Counted from the stretch's first letter, positions 14,487 to 23,651 are shown. The stretch is 42,945 nucleotides of DNA from Lachnoanaerobaculum orale (GCF_003862485.1 NZ_RRCM01000001.1:1-42945), one strand, 5' to 3'. Notes: generated by a model not told the origin, from the letters alone. A program made the numbers and translations.

Positions 14487-14712
14487 CCGCAAGGAATATC
14501 AGAACATCAAAAAGAAGGACCATAACCAAATGAATTTATACTTGCAAAACATTTATAAAAATGCCTACATGGATGGTTTTAAAGCCGGTACAGAGTCAGT
14601 GCCGGGGATAGATATAACGGAAATACAAAAGGTTCTTTTAAGTATAAAGGGTCTAGGCAAAAAGAGGGTGGAAGTCATATTGATGGCCTTGGAAAAGGAG
14701 TTGGAATGTTGA
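14458..14712 (+). CDS. Small protein with helix-hairpin-helix-like motif
   Basis: 84 aa. Near the C terminus LLSIKGLGKKRVEVILMALE resembles a helix-hairpin-helix DNA-binding motif. GGAGGAG precedes the ATG, and it overlaps its neighbours on both sides. Role unknown. Confidence 0.65.
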   Translation: MAIQKDIVINRKEYQNIKKKDHNQMNLYLQNIYKNAYMDGFKAGTESVPGIDITEIQKVLLSIKGLGKKRVEVILMALEKELEC

Positions 14713-14978
14713 TACCAAATGTAGATGTGAAAGAGTTTGAAAAATTCGGATTTAAGCTGTGCAGGGGAATTCCTAGAGATTTGCAATGCTATTATTTATG
14801 CGTTGCAAGAGGGTGTGAATTTATTTTTGTCAGTCCGAAATGTTTCGCGATTGAAGAGTGGCGAAAAGACGATTCAAGGATACATGAAAGGCCAAATTGC
14901 AGGTTCAGAAGCGATCGTACAGCTATAGATATTTTGTACGATTTAATAAAAGCAGATATGCTGAAAAAAGAGAGGTGA
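14706..14978 (+). CDS. Hypothetical protein (90 aa)
   Basis: Contains several Cys residues (CRG, CYYLCVARGCE, PKC) and is mixed alpha/beta in character. AAAAGGAG lies upstream and the start overlaps the previous gene by seven bases. No family recognised. Confidence 0.65.
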   Translation: MLIPNVDVKEFEKFGFKLCRGIPRDLQCYYLCVARGCEFIFVSPKCFAIEEWRKDDSRIHERPNCRFRSDRTAIDILYDLIKADMLKKER

Positions 14979-14981
14979 GAG

Positions 14982-15332
14982 ATGGACAAGAATTGCGAGA
15001 CTTGCGCATATCAGACAAGTAGGTGGAAGGTATGCACAAATAAGCGAAAAAATGTGAAAATAAATCAAGAACTATTAAAAGAAAAGGGATTTTGTCACGA
15101 CTATATGGGAAAAAGTGTACTTTTTTCAAATAGAAAAGCGACTAGACACATGTATGAAATTTTTGCATCAAAAGCAATCGAGGAAGGGAAGGATGAAATA
15201 AAAAAAGAAGAAGTAAGAACTAAAGCACGGGCAAAACGGGCAGGGCATATAGAAGAATGGTGTATAAAAGATGTAGAGAACTTTTTTGAGTCTTTAGAAA
15301 AGTGTTTAAATGCCGTATTTGGAGGTTGGTAA
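14982..15332 (+). CDS. Hypothetical Cys-rich protein (116 aa)
   Basis: The N terminus CETCAYQTSRWKVC has two or three closely spaced cysteines that may bind zinc; the rest is charged and helical. GAGGTGAG precedes the ATG. It ends in an overlap with the next start (TAATG). Confidence 0.65.
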   Translation: MDKNCETCAYQTSRWKVCTNKRKNVKINQELLKEKGFCHDYMGKSVLFSNRKATRHMYEIFASKAIEEGKDEIKKEEVRTKARAKRAGHIEEWCIKDVENFFESLEKCLNAVFGGW

Positions 15333-15745
15333 TGACTGCAAAAGAATATCTTAATCAACTTATAAGCATCGAAAAGCTTATACAAGTAAAGACTACAGAG
15401 CGTGAGAGGCTTATGGCACTTGCCACAAAGGTCACAAGTGCTTTGAACGATTGCAAAGTCGAAACAAGCCCCGATAACACTAAGACACAGAACATTATTA
15501 TAAAAATGGCGGAACTTAGAGAAGAAATTGAGGAGCAGGCAAGCAGATACACATCTCTTTATCGTAAGATAGAAGAAGAGATAGACGATATTGAAGACGA
15601 TCGCTATAAGCTTCTTTTAATGATGAGGTACATGAAGGGCGCAAGCTTTAGCGATATCGCTGACAAGCTTGGATATGAAAAAAGGTGGACTTTAGTGCTA
15701 CATAAAAGAGCACTAAAGGATTTTGAAAAAAGGCATTGCATATAA
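15332..15745 (+). CDS. ArpU/DUF1492-like late gene regulator
   Basis: 137 aa. An N-terminal coiled coil (about 5-95) is followed by a sigma-region-4-like helix-turn-helix (about 100-130, MMRYMKGASFSDIADKLGYE). Proteins of this type sit at the end of the early operon and control late transcription in Firmicutes phages. GGAGG precedes the ATG. The predicted late promoter with terminators begins 50 bases downstream. Confidence 0.8.
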   Translation: MTAKEYLNQLISIEKLIQVKTTERERLMALATKVTSALNDCKVETSPDNTKTQNIIIKMAELREEIEEQASRYTSLYRKIEEEIDDIEDDRYKLLLMMRYMKGASFSDIADKLGYEKRWTLVLHKRALKDFEKRHCI

Positions 15746-15795
15746 GATGTGGTATTGCTTTTTTAATTAGAACATCGCAATGCACCGCTTGACAG

Positions 15796-15804
15796 TGCTA
15801 TACT
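15796..15804 (+). promoter_or_regulatory. Candidate late promoter (extended -10)
   Basis: TG-C-TATACT (15796-15804) is an extended -10 element. No consensus -35 is placed at 17 bp, which fits a promoter that needs an activator. It lies between the ArpU-like gene and the packaging genes. Confidence 0.4.
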
Positions 15805-15810
15805 GTAGAC

Positions 15811-15850
15811 GTCAAAGAAGCAAAGCTTTGACTACCTTTTTCTTTTTTTA
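15811..15850 (+). terminator. Hairpin with long T tract after late promoter
   Basis: GTCAAAG (15811-15817) pairs with CTTTGAC (15826-15832) and is followed by a long T-rich tract. It would stop transcription almost at once unless read through. Confidence 0.55.
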
Positions 15851-15887
15851 TTGAGTTACAGTTACATGTTCCCCCTAATGTTTCGAG

Positions 15888-15916
15888 AAAGCGCCCTATG
15901 AGCAAGGGCGCTTTTT
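15888..15916 (+). terminator. Strong terminator before packaging genes
   Basis: AGCGCCC (15890-15896) pairs with GGGCGCT (15906-15912), extended by A-T pairs, and runs into TTTTT. It closes the early operon or gates the late one. Confidence 0.8.
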
Positions 15917-15941
15917 GTTGTATAAAAGTGGAGGTACAAAG

Positions 15942-16331
15942 ATGATATATAAAAGATGCTCGCATTGTGGACAAAGATACGAGGCGGGAAAAAAATGCGG
16001 GTGTAATTTTAAAAGGGACTACCCGCAGCCGACGGGAACAAGGGCGCTATATAAAGGCGGTAGGTGGCAAGCACTACGCAAGGTCATAATAGCAAGGTAT
16101 CAAGGTTTAGATCCTTGGGCTTTTTTGCATGGCCGAATTGAATACGCTACTACTGTACATCATATAGTCACGGCAGAGGACGACCCTACACTCTTCTACG
16201 TAGAAGATAATCTGATACCCTTGTCAAGGTCAAGTCATGATGAAATTCATGCGCTGTACAGAAAGAGTGAGGCAAGCAAGGTAGAGACACAAGCTTTGCT
16301 TAGAAGTTTAGTGAAAAAGATAGCATACTAA
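15942..16331 (+). CDS. HNH endonuclease
   Basis: 129 aa from the ATG preceded by GGAGG. Two Cys pairs near the N terminus (C6xxC9, C19xC21) suggest a structural zinc. The HNH core is VHHI (72-75), Asn90 in EDNLIPL and His99/His103. HNH proteins next to the terminase take part in cos cleavage and packaging in many HK97-type phages, which matches its place directly upstream of TerS. Confidence 0.9.
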   Translation: MIYKRCSHCGQRYEAGKKCGCNFKRDYPQPTGTRALYKGGRWQALRKVIIARYQGLDPWAFLHGRIEYATTVHHIVTAEDDPTLFYVEDNLIPLSRSSHDEIHALYRKSEASKVETQALLRSLVKKIAY

Positions 16332-16488
16332 AGCTTATGAGATGAGATACACCGCGAGGGGTAGGGGGTATCGGGGAAGTTTTCAGACAATTCCCAATGA
16401 CCGCTGCCCCAGTTTTCAACACGTAAATTTCTAAAAAGTCGCCAAAAGTGGACAATTTCGTTCGCGGTAGGAGCAGGAAGGAGGGCGA
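16332..16488. other. Possible cos region
   Basis: 157 bases without a gene between HNH and TerS. It begins with a G-rich block (CCGCGAGGGGTAGGGGGTA, 16351-16369) followed by CGGGG. In HNH/TerS/TerL phages the cohesive-end site often lies here. No cut position can be proved by reading. Confidence 0.35.
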
Positions 16489-16968
16489 ATGGGTAGGCCG
16501 AGAAAAATAATATCGATGCAAACTGGCAATATAAAAAAGGATGTCAGGGCAAAAAGAGAATATGAAGAGTCATTAATTAAGACCGAGGGGGACGAACTTG
16601 ACAAAGTGCCCACTTCGGTCTTTTTAGATGCTACAGCCAAAAAGGAATATGGGCGAATAAAGAAAAATTTGGAGAGCATCGACATAATAGGCAATTTAGA
16701 CCGTAATGCAATGATTGTCTATGCCAATGCTTACTCTATGTACTTGCAGGCGCTAAAGGAGACCAAGAAAAAGGATTTCACTCCGACGGTGAAGACAAGC
16801 TCAGGCGAAAAGCCTAACCCCATCTATGCAATCCTTGAGCAGGCAAAGAAAGATATGGAGACCTCCGGCAATGCCCTTGGAATGTCTGCAAGTTCAAGGC
16901 TGAAGATTGCAGCAGAAAAGGCAAAAGGACAAGAGGAAAACCTCGTGCAGATGTTCGGGGATATATAG
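16489..16968 (+). CDS. terS: Terminase small subunit (P27 family)
   Basis: 159 aa starting MGRPRK, with the central pattern of P27-type small terminases (DATAKKEYGRIKKNLE, GNLDRNAMIVYANAYSMYLQA) and a C-terminal SASSRLKIAAEKAK. It recognises phage DNA and loads the large subunit for packaging. AAGGAGGG precedes the ATG, and TerL begins just after. Confidence 0.92.
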   Translation: MGRPRKIISMQTGNIKKDVRAKREYEESLIKTEGDELDKVPTSVFLDATAKKEYGRIKKNLESIDIIGNLDRNAMIVYANAYSMYLQALKETKKKDFTPTVKTSSGEKPNPIYAILEQAKKDMETSGNALGMSASSRLKIAAEKAKGQEENLVQMFGDI

Positions 16969-16970
16969 AT

Positions 16971-17591
16971 ATGAGTCACTTAGAGGATATAAAGCAATAC
17001 GCAAGGAGCTGTTTAGCGGATGAAATCCCGTCAGGGCAAAAGCACAAGTGGGCATGTCAAAGATTTCTTGACGACTTGGAAAGAGTAGGCACAGCCGACT
17101 TTCCTTATATTTGGAGTGAAGACAATGCAAACAAAATTGTCGCATGGTTCGCTTTGCTGAGACATTCAAAGGGTGCTTTAGCAGGTAAGCCGATAGATTT
17201 AACTATGTGGCAAAAGTTCAGAGCTTGCCAGCTGTATGGTTGGGTACACAGAGAGACGGGAAAGAAGAGATTTAAAAAGAGTTTTACCGAAGTTGGGAGA
17301 AAAAATGCAAAATCTCAAATGGAAGCAGGCGAAGCGCTCTATGAAATAGCCATACAGGCTACAAAAAACATGGAGACATACGAAGTATACACTGCAGGTA
17401 CGAAGAGAGAGCAGTCAAAAATTGTATTTAATGAGTGCAACTTGATGACTAAAGGCTCAATACTGCGGTCAAAATTCAATTTCAAGCGTGACGAAATCGT
17501 GCATATAAAAACAGGTTCCTTCATAAAACCACTATCGAAAGAGGATGGTAAGACGGGAGATGGCACTAACCCTGCATGCTTGATACTCGAT
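16971..17591 (+). CDS. terL: Terminase large subunit, exon 1
   Basis: 207 codons encoding the N-terminal ATPase part of a phage lambda/HK97-type TerL. The Walker A-like loop is GRKNAKS (109-115) and the exon ends LILD, the start of Walker B. Without splicing the frame runs 21 codons into the intron and stops at 17654. Joined to 18798 it reads LILD-EYHQHPTT, restoring the Walker B Asp plus catalytic Glu. The full spliced protein would be 579 aa, normal for the family. Confidence 0.9.
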
Positions 17592-18797
17592 AGAGATTTG
17601 TCGAGTATAAATCGAGGTGCATCGGTGAAGGCTAAAAACCATATATTGAAATAATAGATTGAGAGTGTTATAATATATAAAGAGGTGATTATATGAAATC
17701 TGGAATATATATTATTAAAAACACTTATGACGGAAAAGTTTACATAGGACAAAGCGTTGATGTAAAACGCAGATTAAGGACTCATAAAAGGCTCCTTAAT
17801 TTAGGAATTCATAAAAACACATACTTACAAAATGCATTTAATCTATACAAGGAGCACATAGATTTTCAAACTATTGAATTGTGCGATGTAGATGCTTTAA
17901 ATAAAAGAGAACAGTATTGGATTAGGAAATTCGATTCTACAAACAGAGCAAAGGGATACAACCGTGAGAGCGGTGGCTCAGAAGGCCAGAAATGGTGCGA
18001 AGAGTCGAAAGAAGCAAGAAAAGGCGAAGGAAATCCAATGTTTGGTAAGCATCAGTCGACAGAGTTTATTGAATGGATAAGAATGCACAACAGGGCGAGT
18101 AGTGATAAATTAACCGTAAACGATGTTGAGAATATCAAAGTAGCATTAACCAAGGGAGTTAGACAAGCGGAGCTTGCAAAGGAATACAATGTTACTATTT
18201 CAACGGTAAACAAGATAGCTTCGGCTAAAAATTGGAGTTGGGTTTTACCTGAATTGAATGCTGATATCAAAAAAAACATTGAGGGTGAGAGGAAAAAGAA
18301 AAAAGAAGAGATTGCAGAGAAAAAAGCAATTTTTTTGAAAAACGAAGAGGAGCGAAAAAACATAATAAAAAATGTTAGAAGCGACTTTGAAAAAGGAATT
18401 CCTAAAAATGAAATAATGAAAAAATATGGAATATCTAGTACAAGCTATGTGAGGTATACAACAGACCTTTTTAACAAACATAAAGAAAAACTTGTAAAAT
18501 TGTGCCTTGAAAAAAGGGCTAATGGTATGCAGGTTAAAGACATAGCTAAAGAACTAGGATTACATAGAACTACCGTCACAGAATATTGCAAAATGGTTCA
18601 TGTTAATACCGAGAGTGCAGCAATCAACTGCATTTGTAACGACTAGTAGGTGAGCGTTAAGAGAGCAATAATCCTACCAAGAGCCCTCGACACATTAGAG
18701 CATCCGACAAGGGTGCTTTTTTAATGTGAAAATATAGTCTGAACTTATAGGAAACTATAAGAATTATCGGATAAAGAGCCGATAAGATAACAAATTG
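17592..18797 (+). mobile_element. Group I intron in terL with homing endonuclease
   Basis: The 1206-base insertion has group I features. P1 pairs the 5' exon end (17583-17591) with 17600-17608, finishing in the diagnostic U-G wobble at the splice site. P7 can form between GACTA (18641-18645) and TAGTC (18735-18739). A P9-like hairpin closes with GAAA (18744-18761), and the intron ends in G18797. Removing exactly this segment restores the terL frame. The internal ORF is a GIY-YIG endonuclease. Confidence 0.88.
17693..18646 (+). CDS. GIY-YIG homing endonuclease
   Basis: 317 aa. The GIY-YIG catalytic domain spans about 3-95 (GIYIIKNTYDGKVYIGQS, Arg27 region, Glu near 73, N-containing GYNRESGG), followed by a NUMOD3-type segment (GEGNPMFGKH) and at least two helix-turn-helix units (RQAELAKEYNVTISTVNKIA; MQVKDIAKELGLHRTTVTEY) for long-site DNA recognition. 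It would cut intronless terL and drive intron spread. GAGGTG precedes the ATG. Its stop codon lies inside the intron's P7 strand. Confidence 0.92.
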   Translation: MKSGIYIIKNTYDGKVYIGQSVDVKRRLRTHKRLLNLGIHKNTYLQNAFNLYKEHIDFQTIELCDVDALNKREQYWIRKFDSTNRAKGYNRESGGSEGQKWCEESKEARKGEGNPMFGKHQSTEFIEWIRMHNRASSDKLTVNDVENIKVALTKGVRQAELAKEYNVTISTVNKIASAKNWSWVLPELNADIKKNIEGERKKKKEEIAEKKAIFLKNEEERKNIIKNVRSDFEKGIPKNEIMKKYGISSTSYVRYTTDLFNKHKEKLVKLCLEKRANGMQVKDIAKELGLHRTTVTEYCKMVHVNTESAAINCICND

Positions 18798-19916
18798 GAA
18801 TACCACCAACACCCGACCACCGATTTTTACGACCTTGGACTTGGCTCAAACACCAAGGAGCCAATGCTTACGATAATCACCACAGCGGGTAAGGATTTAA
18901 CTTATCCTTGCTACACGCAAGAGTACGATTATTGCTCAAAGGTCTTAGATCCTGATGTAGACGTAAAAAATGATGAATATTTTATTGATATTTGCGAAGC
19001 TGATAAGGGTGACGATTCTGGAGCATTGGAAACGTGGCAAAAAGCAAACCCGATAAGGGCTTTTTATGAAGAAGGTGTAAAAAAGATAGCTGAAGATTAT
19101 GAGATAGCCAAGCAAATACCTGAAAAAATGATAGCTTTCATGACTAAAGTCTTAAATATTTGGGTATCGGCTGCAAACAACGGCTACATGGATATGAAAA
19201 AATGGAAAGCTTGCGAAGTCAAGGAGTTCCCTATCGACCTAAGAGGGCGACCAGTGTACGTCGGTTTTGATATGTCGTCAAAAATCGACCTTACATCGGT
19301 CGCCTTTGTTGTGCCATTTCAGACCGATAAACTGGACAGTAGTGGCAAGAAGATAGTCAATTATGCAGTGTGGACACATAGCTTTATCCCGACAGTGGAC
19401 AAGCTGAGAGAACACATCATAAAAGATAAGGTACCGTATGACGCTTGGGAGCGTTTGGGATACTTGACGCTGACGAATACGCCGATTGTCGACCAAGCGA
19501 CTGTAATGCGTTACGTCCTTGATGAATGCGAAAAATATCAACTTGATATACAGTGCTTGTGTTTCGACCCCGCAAATGCTTCAAAATTGATGATGGACTT
19601 ATCAGATGAGGGATACACAGTCGAAGAAGTTTATCAAAGCCATAAGAGTTTAAATGAGTCTACTCAAGGATTTAGGGAGCAAGTTTATTCGGGCAATGTG
19701 GTTTACTTACATAACCCTTTATTTAATTATGCGATGTCTAATGCAGTCATAAGGACAAATAACGGCTTGATAAAGATTGACAAAGACGCAACTACTAAGC
19801 GAATCGACCCCGTAGATGCTACTTTGGGAGCGTTTAAATTAGCTTTATATCACGATTTCGAGTCAGAAAGCTATAACGAATACATAGAGAATTTTTTGAA
19901 AGGAATGACAGGTTAA
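18798..19916 (+). CDS. terL: Terminase large subunit, exon 2
   Basis: 372 codons beginning EYHQHPTTDFYDLGLGSN, the motif that follows Walker B in this TerL family, and a coupling motif ITTAG. The C-terminal part carries the RNase-H-like nuclease (GFDMSSKIDLTSVAF with its Asp, FDPANA, and RIDPVDATLGAF), which cuts concatemers during headful or cos packaging. No ribosome site precedes it, so it depends on splicing. The portal gene starts one base after its stop. Confidence 0.92.
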   Translation, partial: EYHQHPTTDFYDLGLGSNTKEPMLTIITTAGKDLTYPCYTQEYDYCSKVLDPDVDVKNDEYFIDICEADKGDDSGALETWQKANPIRAFYEEGVKKIAEDYEIAKQIPEKMIAFMTKVLNIWVSAANNGYMDMKKWKACEVKEFPIDLRGRPVYVGFDMSSKIDLTSVAFVVPFQTDKLDSSGKKIVNYAVWTHSFIPTVDKLREHIIKDKVPYDAWERLGYLTLTNTPIVDQATVMRYVLDECEKYQLDIQCLCFDPANASKLMMDLSDEGYTVEEVYQSHKSLNESTQGFREQVYSGNVVYLHNPLFNYAMSNAVIRTNNGLIKIDKDATTKRIDPVDATLGAFKLALYHDFESESYNEYIENFLKGMTG

Positions 19917-19917
19917 A

Positions 19918-21174
19918 ATGGGATTTTTTAATAGCTTAAAAAATTTACTTATGCCCGAATCGGTGGACACGGCAAGCGAAAGGCTCCTGCAGTGGCTTGG
20001 AATTGATACAGATAAGCCGAAAGCCTTAGCAGAAACAACATACTTTACTTGCTTAAAGGTTTTATCTGAGACTATGGGCAAGATGCCCTTGAAACTCTAT
20101 CAAGAGGATGAGTCAGGTGGCAGGGTAAGAGCTCCGACAGCGGACATATTGCTGTACAGGCCTAATAGCGTAATGACACCGTCGACTTTTTGGTCGACTA
20201 TGGAAGCCAATTGCCAACATTACGGCAACGCTTACGCATGGATACAAAGAGATTATAAAGGTGGACTGCAAAAGGGTGAAATCAAAAAGACGGCTTACTG
20301 GATTATGAAATCCGATTGTGTGACTGTATACATGGATGATGTGGGAGTTTTTGGCGACCGTGGAAAGCTGTACTATAAATTCACAAATCCCCAAAACGGT
20401 GAGACTGCAGTATTTAGGCAAGAAGATGTTCTGCATATAAAAAATTGGCTGTCGTGGGATGGAGTGATGGGAATATCGGTGAGAGACATCCTGAAAAGCA
20501 CGATTGATGGTGCCGGATACTCTCAAAGGTATCTTGAAAAGTTATATGAAAGCGGACTGACTGCTTCAAGTGTCTTACAGTACACGGGCGACTTAGATGA
20601 AAAGCTGAGAAGTCAATTACAGAAGCAATATAATGACTTGCTTACAGGAGCAAAGAACGTAGGCAAGGTGGTAGCGCTTCCTTTAGGCATGAAGTTAGAG
20701 CCACTAACATACACACTTGCAGATGCCCAGTATATGGAGCTAAAGAAGTACAGTGCTTTACAGATTGCGGCGGCTTTCGGAGTTAAGCCAAATCAAATAA
20801 ATGACTATGAAAAGAGCAGTTACTCTAATTCAGAGTCACAACAGCTTAGCTTCTTAGTGGATACAATGATGTACCGACTCAATCAGTACGAGCAGGAAAT
20901 CAATTACAAGTGCTTGACTGATAAGCAGAGAATGGACGGACTTGTATACAAATTTAATGAAAAGGTTTTGCTCAGGGCAAACATGGAAACGCAAATGCAG
21001 TCGATAACATCGGCAGTACAAAATGGCATATATACCCCAAATGAGGGCAGGCATCTTTTAGACTTACCCTCTAAGGACGGCGGTGATGTGCTTATTGTAA
21101 ATGGCAATTATGTACCGCTTACACATGTCGGCGCTGCATACAATATCGGAAAGGAGGGCGAAGATGATACTTAA
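19918..21174 (+). CDS. Portal protein (HK97 family)
   Basis: 418 aa. It has the portal signature ETTYFTCLKVLSETMGKMP, YGNAYAW and GVKPNQIND. Twelve copies form the DNA entry ring at one capsid vertex, where TerL docks. It lies between TerL and the protease in the conserved head order. Confidence 0.94.
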   Translation: MGFFNSLKNLLMPESVDTASERLLQWLGIDTDKPKALAETTYFTCLKVLSETMGKMPLKLYQEDESGGRVRAPTADILLYRPNSVMTPSTFWSTMEANCQHYGNAYAWIQRDYKGGLQKGEIKKTAYWIMKSDCVTVYMDDVGVFGDRGKLYYKFTNPQNGETAVFRQEDVLHIKNWLSWDGVMGISVRDILKSTIDGAGYSQRYLEKLYESGLTASSVLQYTGDLDEKLRSQLQKQYNDLLTGAKNVGKVVALPLGMKLEPLTYTLADAQYMELKKYSALQIAAAFGVKPNQINDYEKSSYSNSESQQLSFLVDTMMYRLNQYEQEINYKCLTDKQRMDGLVYKFNEKVLLRANMETQMQSITSAVQNGIYTPNEGRHLLDLPSKDGGDVLIVNGNYVPLTHVGAAYNIGKEGEDDT

Positions 21175-21820
21175 GATAAAAGGCGACATTGTCAGTAATG
21201 AGATGAAAGAAATATACGACTGGTTCGGCTATGACTGTACAACTCCGAAGGATGTACTTGATGCAATCGAAGAGATGCCAAAGGGCGACAGGTTGCAAGT
21301 TAAGATAAATTCGGGCGGTGGCGATGTCTTAGCAGGTCAGGAGATTTATAGCGTGCTTAGAAGTCGTAGTGATGTAGATATTGAAGTCGAAGGCTTGGCG
21401 GCATCTGCTGCATCCGTCATAGCAATGGCGGGCAAGAGCACAATATCACCCGTGGGAATGCTTATGATACATGATGTTAGCGTAAGCTTTACAAGTGGCA
21501 ATCACGCACAGCTTAGCAAACAGGCTGAGACTTTAAAAGCGTGGGATGAAGCTTTAGCAAGTGCTTATATCGAAAAGACGGGCAAGAGCAAAGACGAAAT
21601 CATTCAGATGATGGACGCTGAAACATGGATAACAGCCGATAAGGCTGTAGAAATGGGATTTATAGATGCTATAAGTCAATCCGGGCAGTCAGTAATTACA
21701 AACAATATGGGAAATTTAAAGATTACTGATGAAATGATACAGCAGTATACAGCCGAGAAGGCTGGTATTGAAGAAGAAAAAAACAACTTGTTAAAAGACC
21801 TTGATAAATTCGGGGCGTGA
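21164..21820 (+). CDS. ClpP-like prohead protease
   Basis: 218 aa from the ATG preceded by AGGAGGG, 63 bases inside the longest open frame. It has the ClpP fold with NSGGGDV (49-55), catalytic Ser81 in GLAASAAS and His103 in MIHD. It processes capsid and scaffold proteins during head maturation. It overlaps the portal gene by 11 bases. Confidence 0.93.
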   Translation: MILKIKGDIVSNEMKEIYDWFGYDCTTPKDVLDAIEEMPKGDRLQVKINSGGGDVLAGQEIYSVLRSRSDVDIEVEGLAASAASVIAMAGKSTISPVGMLMIHDVSVSFTSGNHAQLSKQAETLKAWDEALASAYIEKTGKSKDEIIQMMDAETWITADKAVEMGFIDAISQSGQSVITNNMGNLKITDEMIQQYTAEKAGIEEEKNNLLKDLDKFGA

Positions 21821-21833
21821 AAGGAGCAAAAAT

Positions 21834-22970
21834 ATGAATTTGCAGGAATTACTTAATCAGATAAATGCGAAGAAACTTGAAGTAAAGAACTTGGCAGAGC
21901 AGGGGAAAATAGAGGAAGCGAAGGCAGCAAAAGAGGAGCTTGTAGCACTTCAGGATAAGTATAATATTTTAAAGGATATTATAGAGGGTGAGCAGTCCGG
22001 TATGACCAATGGAGTTGTAAATGCCACAGGTGTGAAGCAGGTTACAAGCGGTACGGGAACAGATCCTATTCATGATTTTGCGGAGGCTGCAAGACATGGA
22101 TTTTATACAAATACAATGACTGAAGGCACCAAGGCTGATGGCGGCTATACAGTACCTGAAGATATTCAGACAAAAATCAATCAGTATAAGAAAGCTACAT
22201 TCTCACTTGAAAGCCTTGTTGACGTGGAGACAGTAAAGACAAGCAGCGGTAGAAGAACCTTTCAGAAGAAGGCGCAGGCCGAGGGCTTTAAAGCTGTGGC
22301 AGAGGCTGGAAAAATTCAGGGCAATAATACACCACAGTTTGAGATCTTAGAGTACGCCGTTAAAAAGTATGCAGGTTACATGCCTGTAACATCTGAATTA
22401 TTGGCTGACTCAGATGCAAATATTACTGCTGTACTTACAAAGTGGCTTGCCGAAGAGGATATTGCGACCAAGAATGCTCAAATCCTTACAGCAATCGCGA
22501 CAAAGGCTGAAACAGATCTGAAGAACATTGACGGCATCAAGAAGGCTGTAAATGTCACCTTAGGTGCTGCATATGCCGGAGGGGTTGCAATCGTGACTAA
22601 CGATGATGGGCTTAATTACCTTGATACTTTAGTAGATAAGAACGGCAGATACTTGCTTAGTCCTGATGTTCAGAACCCAATGCAGATGGTGCTTGCGGTA
22701 GGGGCAAGAAAGATACCTGTAAAGGTTGTACCAAATGCAATTTTGACAACAAAGACCAATAAGATTCCATTCATTATCGGCGATTTGAAGGAAGCTGTAA
22801 AGATTTTTGACAGAGAGAAACTTAGCATCATGACTTCCAACACCGCAGCAGTTGGTCAGCTCAATGCATTTGAGATGGATCTAACACTCTTTAGAGGTAT
22901 CGAAAGATTTGACTGCAAGGTCAAGGATTCCGATGCTTTCGTGAACGGAACTATCACAGTAACACCATAA
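21834..22970 (+). CDS. Major capsid protein (HK97 fold)
   Basis: 378 aa from the ATG with AAAGGAG upstream. Residues about 1-60 form a charged coiled coil, the delta/scaffold domain usually removed by the protease. The rest has HK97 features (GGYTVPEDIQTKINQY, ETVKTSSGRRTF, DLTLFRGIERFD). It makes the head shell. A terminator follows directly. Confidence 0.94.
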   Translation: MNLQELLNQINAKKLEVKNLAEQGKIEEAKAAKEELVALQDKYNILKDIIEGEQSGMTNGVVNATGVKQVTSGTGTDPIHDFAEAARHGFYTNTMTEGTKADGGYTVPEDIQTKINQYKKATFSLESLVDVETVKTSSGRRTFQKKAQAEGFKAVAEAGKIQGNNTPQFEILEYAVKKYAGYMPVTSELLADSDANITAVLTKWLAEEDIATKNAQILTAIATKAETDLKNIDGIKKAVNVTLGAAYAGGVAIVTNDDGLNYLDTLVDKNGRYLLSPDVQNPMQMVLAVGARKIPVKVVPNAILTTKTNKIPFIIGDLKEAVKIFDREKLSIMTSNTAAVGQLNAFEMDLTLFRGIERFDCKVKDSDAFVNGTITVTP

Positions 22971-22972
22971 TT

Positions 22973-23001
22973 TTAGCCCTTGCATCCGCAGGGGCTTTTT
23001 T
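22973..23001 (+). terminator. Terminator after the capsid gene
   Basis: AGCCC pairs with GGGCT around a loop of about ten bases and is followed by six T. It probably reduces expression of the connector genes relative to capsid. Confidence 0.7.
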
Positions 23002-23016
23002 AGGAGGTATTAGCCT

Positions 23017-23304
23017 ATGACGATTGAAACGGTCAAAGACTACTTAAGAGTAGACGGCGACGACGATGACGGACTCATATCTTTGATAATGGAGACGGCG
23101 AAAGAATATATCGTGTCCGCTGTAGGCGAATACGACGAAGAGGATAAGACGGCAAATCTTCTTTTTTGTGCGATAGTGCAAAATATGTATGACAATAGAG
23201 AGCTTATGCAATCTGATATACAGCAACGAAAAAGGATAGAGTACACGTTCGGAAGTATCATCTTACAACTACAGCTTAAAAAAGCGCTTAAGGTGGATGT
23301 ATGA
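23017..23304 (+). CDS. Head-tail connector (gp6-like)
   Basis: 95 aa with the short connector pattern (TIETVKDYLRVDGDDDDGLI; LLFCAIVQNMYDNRE). Connector proteins of this family form a ring under the portal. It overlaps the next start by four bases. Confidence 0.85.
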   Translation: MTIETVKDYLRVDGDDDDGLISLIMETAKEYIVSAVGEYDEEDKTANLLFCAIVQNMYDNRELMQSDIQQRKRIEYTFGSIILQLQLKKALKVDV

Positions 23305-23651
23305 AAGGTATAAACCCTGGAAGGCTTAATAAGAGAGTAAGCATATTAAGATATAAAGAGAGCGAAGATGAGCTTGCAAATATCATAAGTACTCTGAGTT
23401 TGTATAAAAAGGTGTGGGCGGAGATAAGACCACTGAGAGGCAATGAACAATTAGAACATTATAAGACAACAAGCAAGCTTGTATACAAAATTACAATCAG
23501 GAATACGGATATTACTGAAAAAGATGTAATTGAGTATCAAGGAAGGCAGTTTCTTATAAATTATATTGTCAATCCCTTGGAGGCTTCTTATTATTTGGAG
23601 CTTATGTGTACTGAAAGTATGGACCACACGGAAAGGAGTGCGGATGGCTGA
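23301..23651 (+). CDS. Head-tail joining (head closure) protein
   Basis: 116 aa with INPGRLNKRVSILRY and VWAEIRPLRGNE, the signature of the head-tail adaptor/joining family (SPP1 gp16-like). It closes the filled head. It overlaps the next gene by eight bases. Confidence 0.87.
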   Translation: MKGINPGRLNKRVSILRYKESEDELANIISTLSLYKKVWAEIRPLRGNEQLEHYKTTSKLVYKITIRNTDITEKDVIEYQGRQFLINYIVNPLEASYYLELMCTESMDHTERSADG

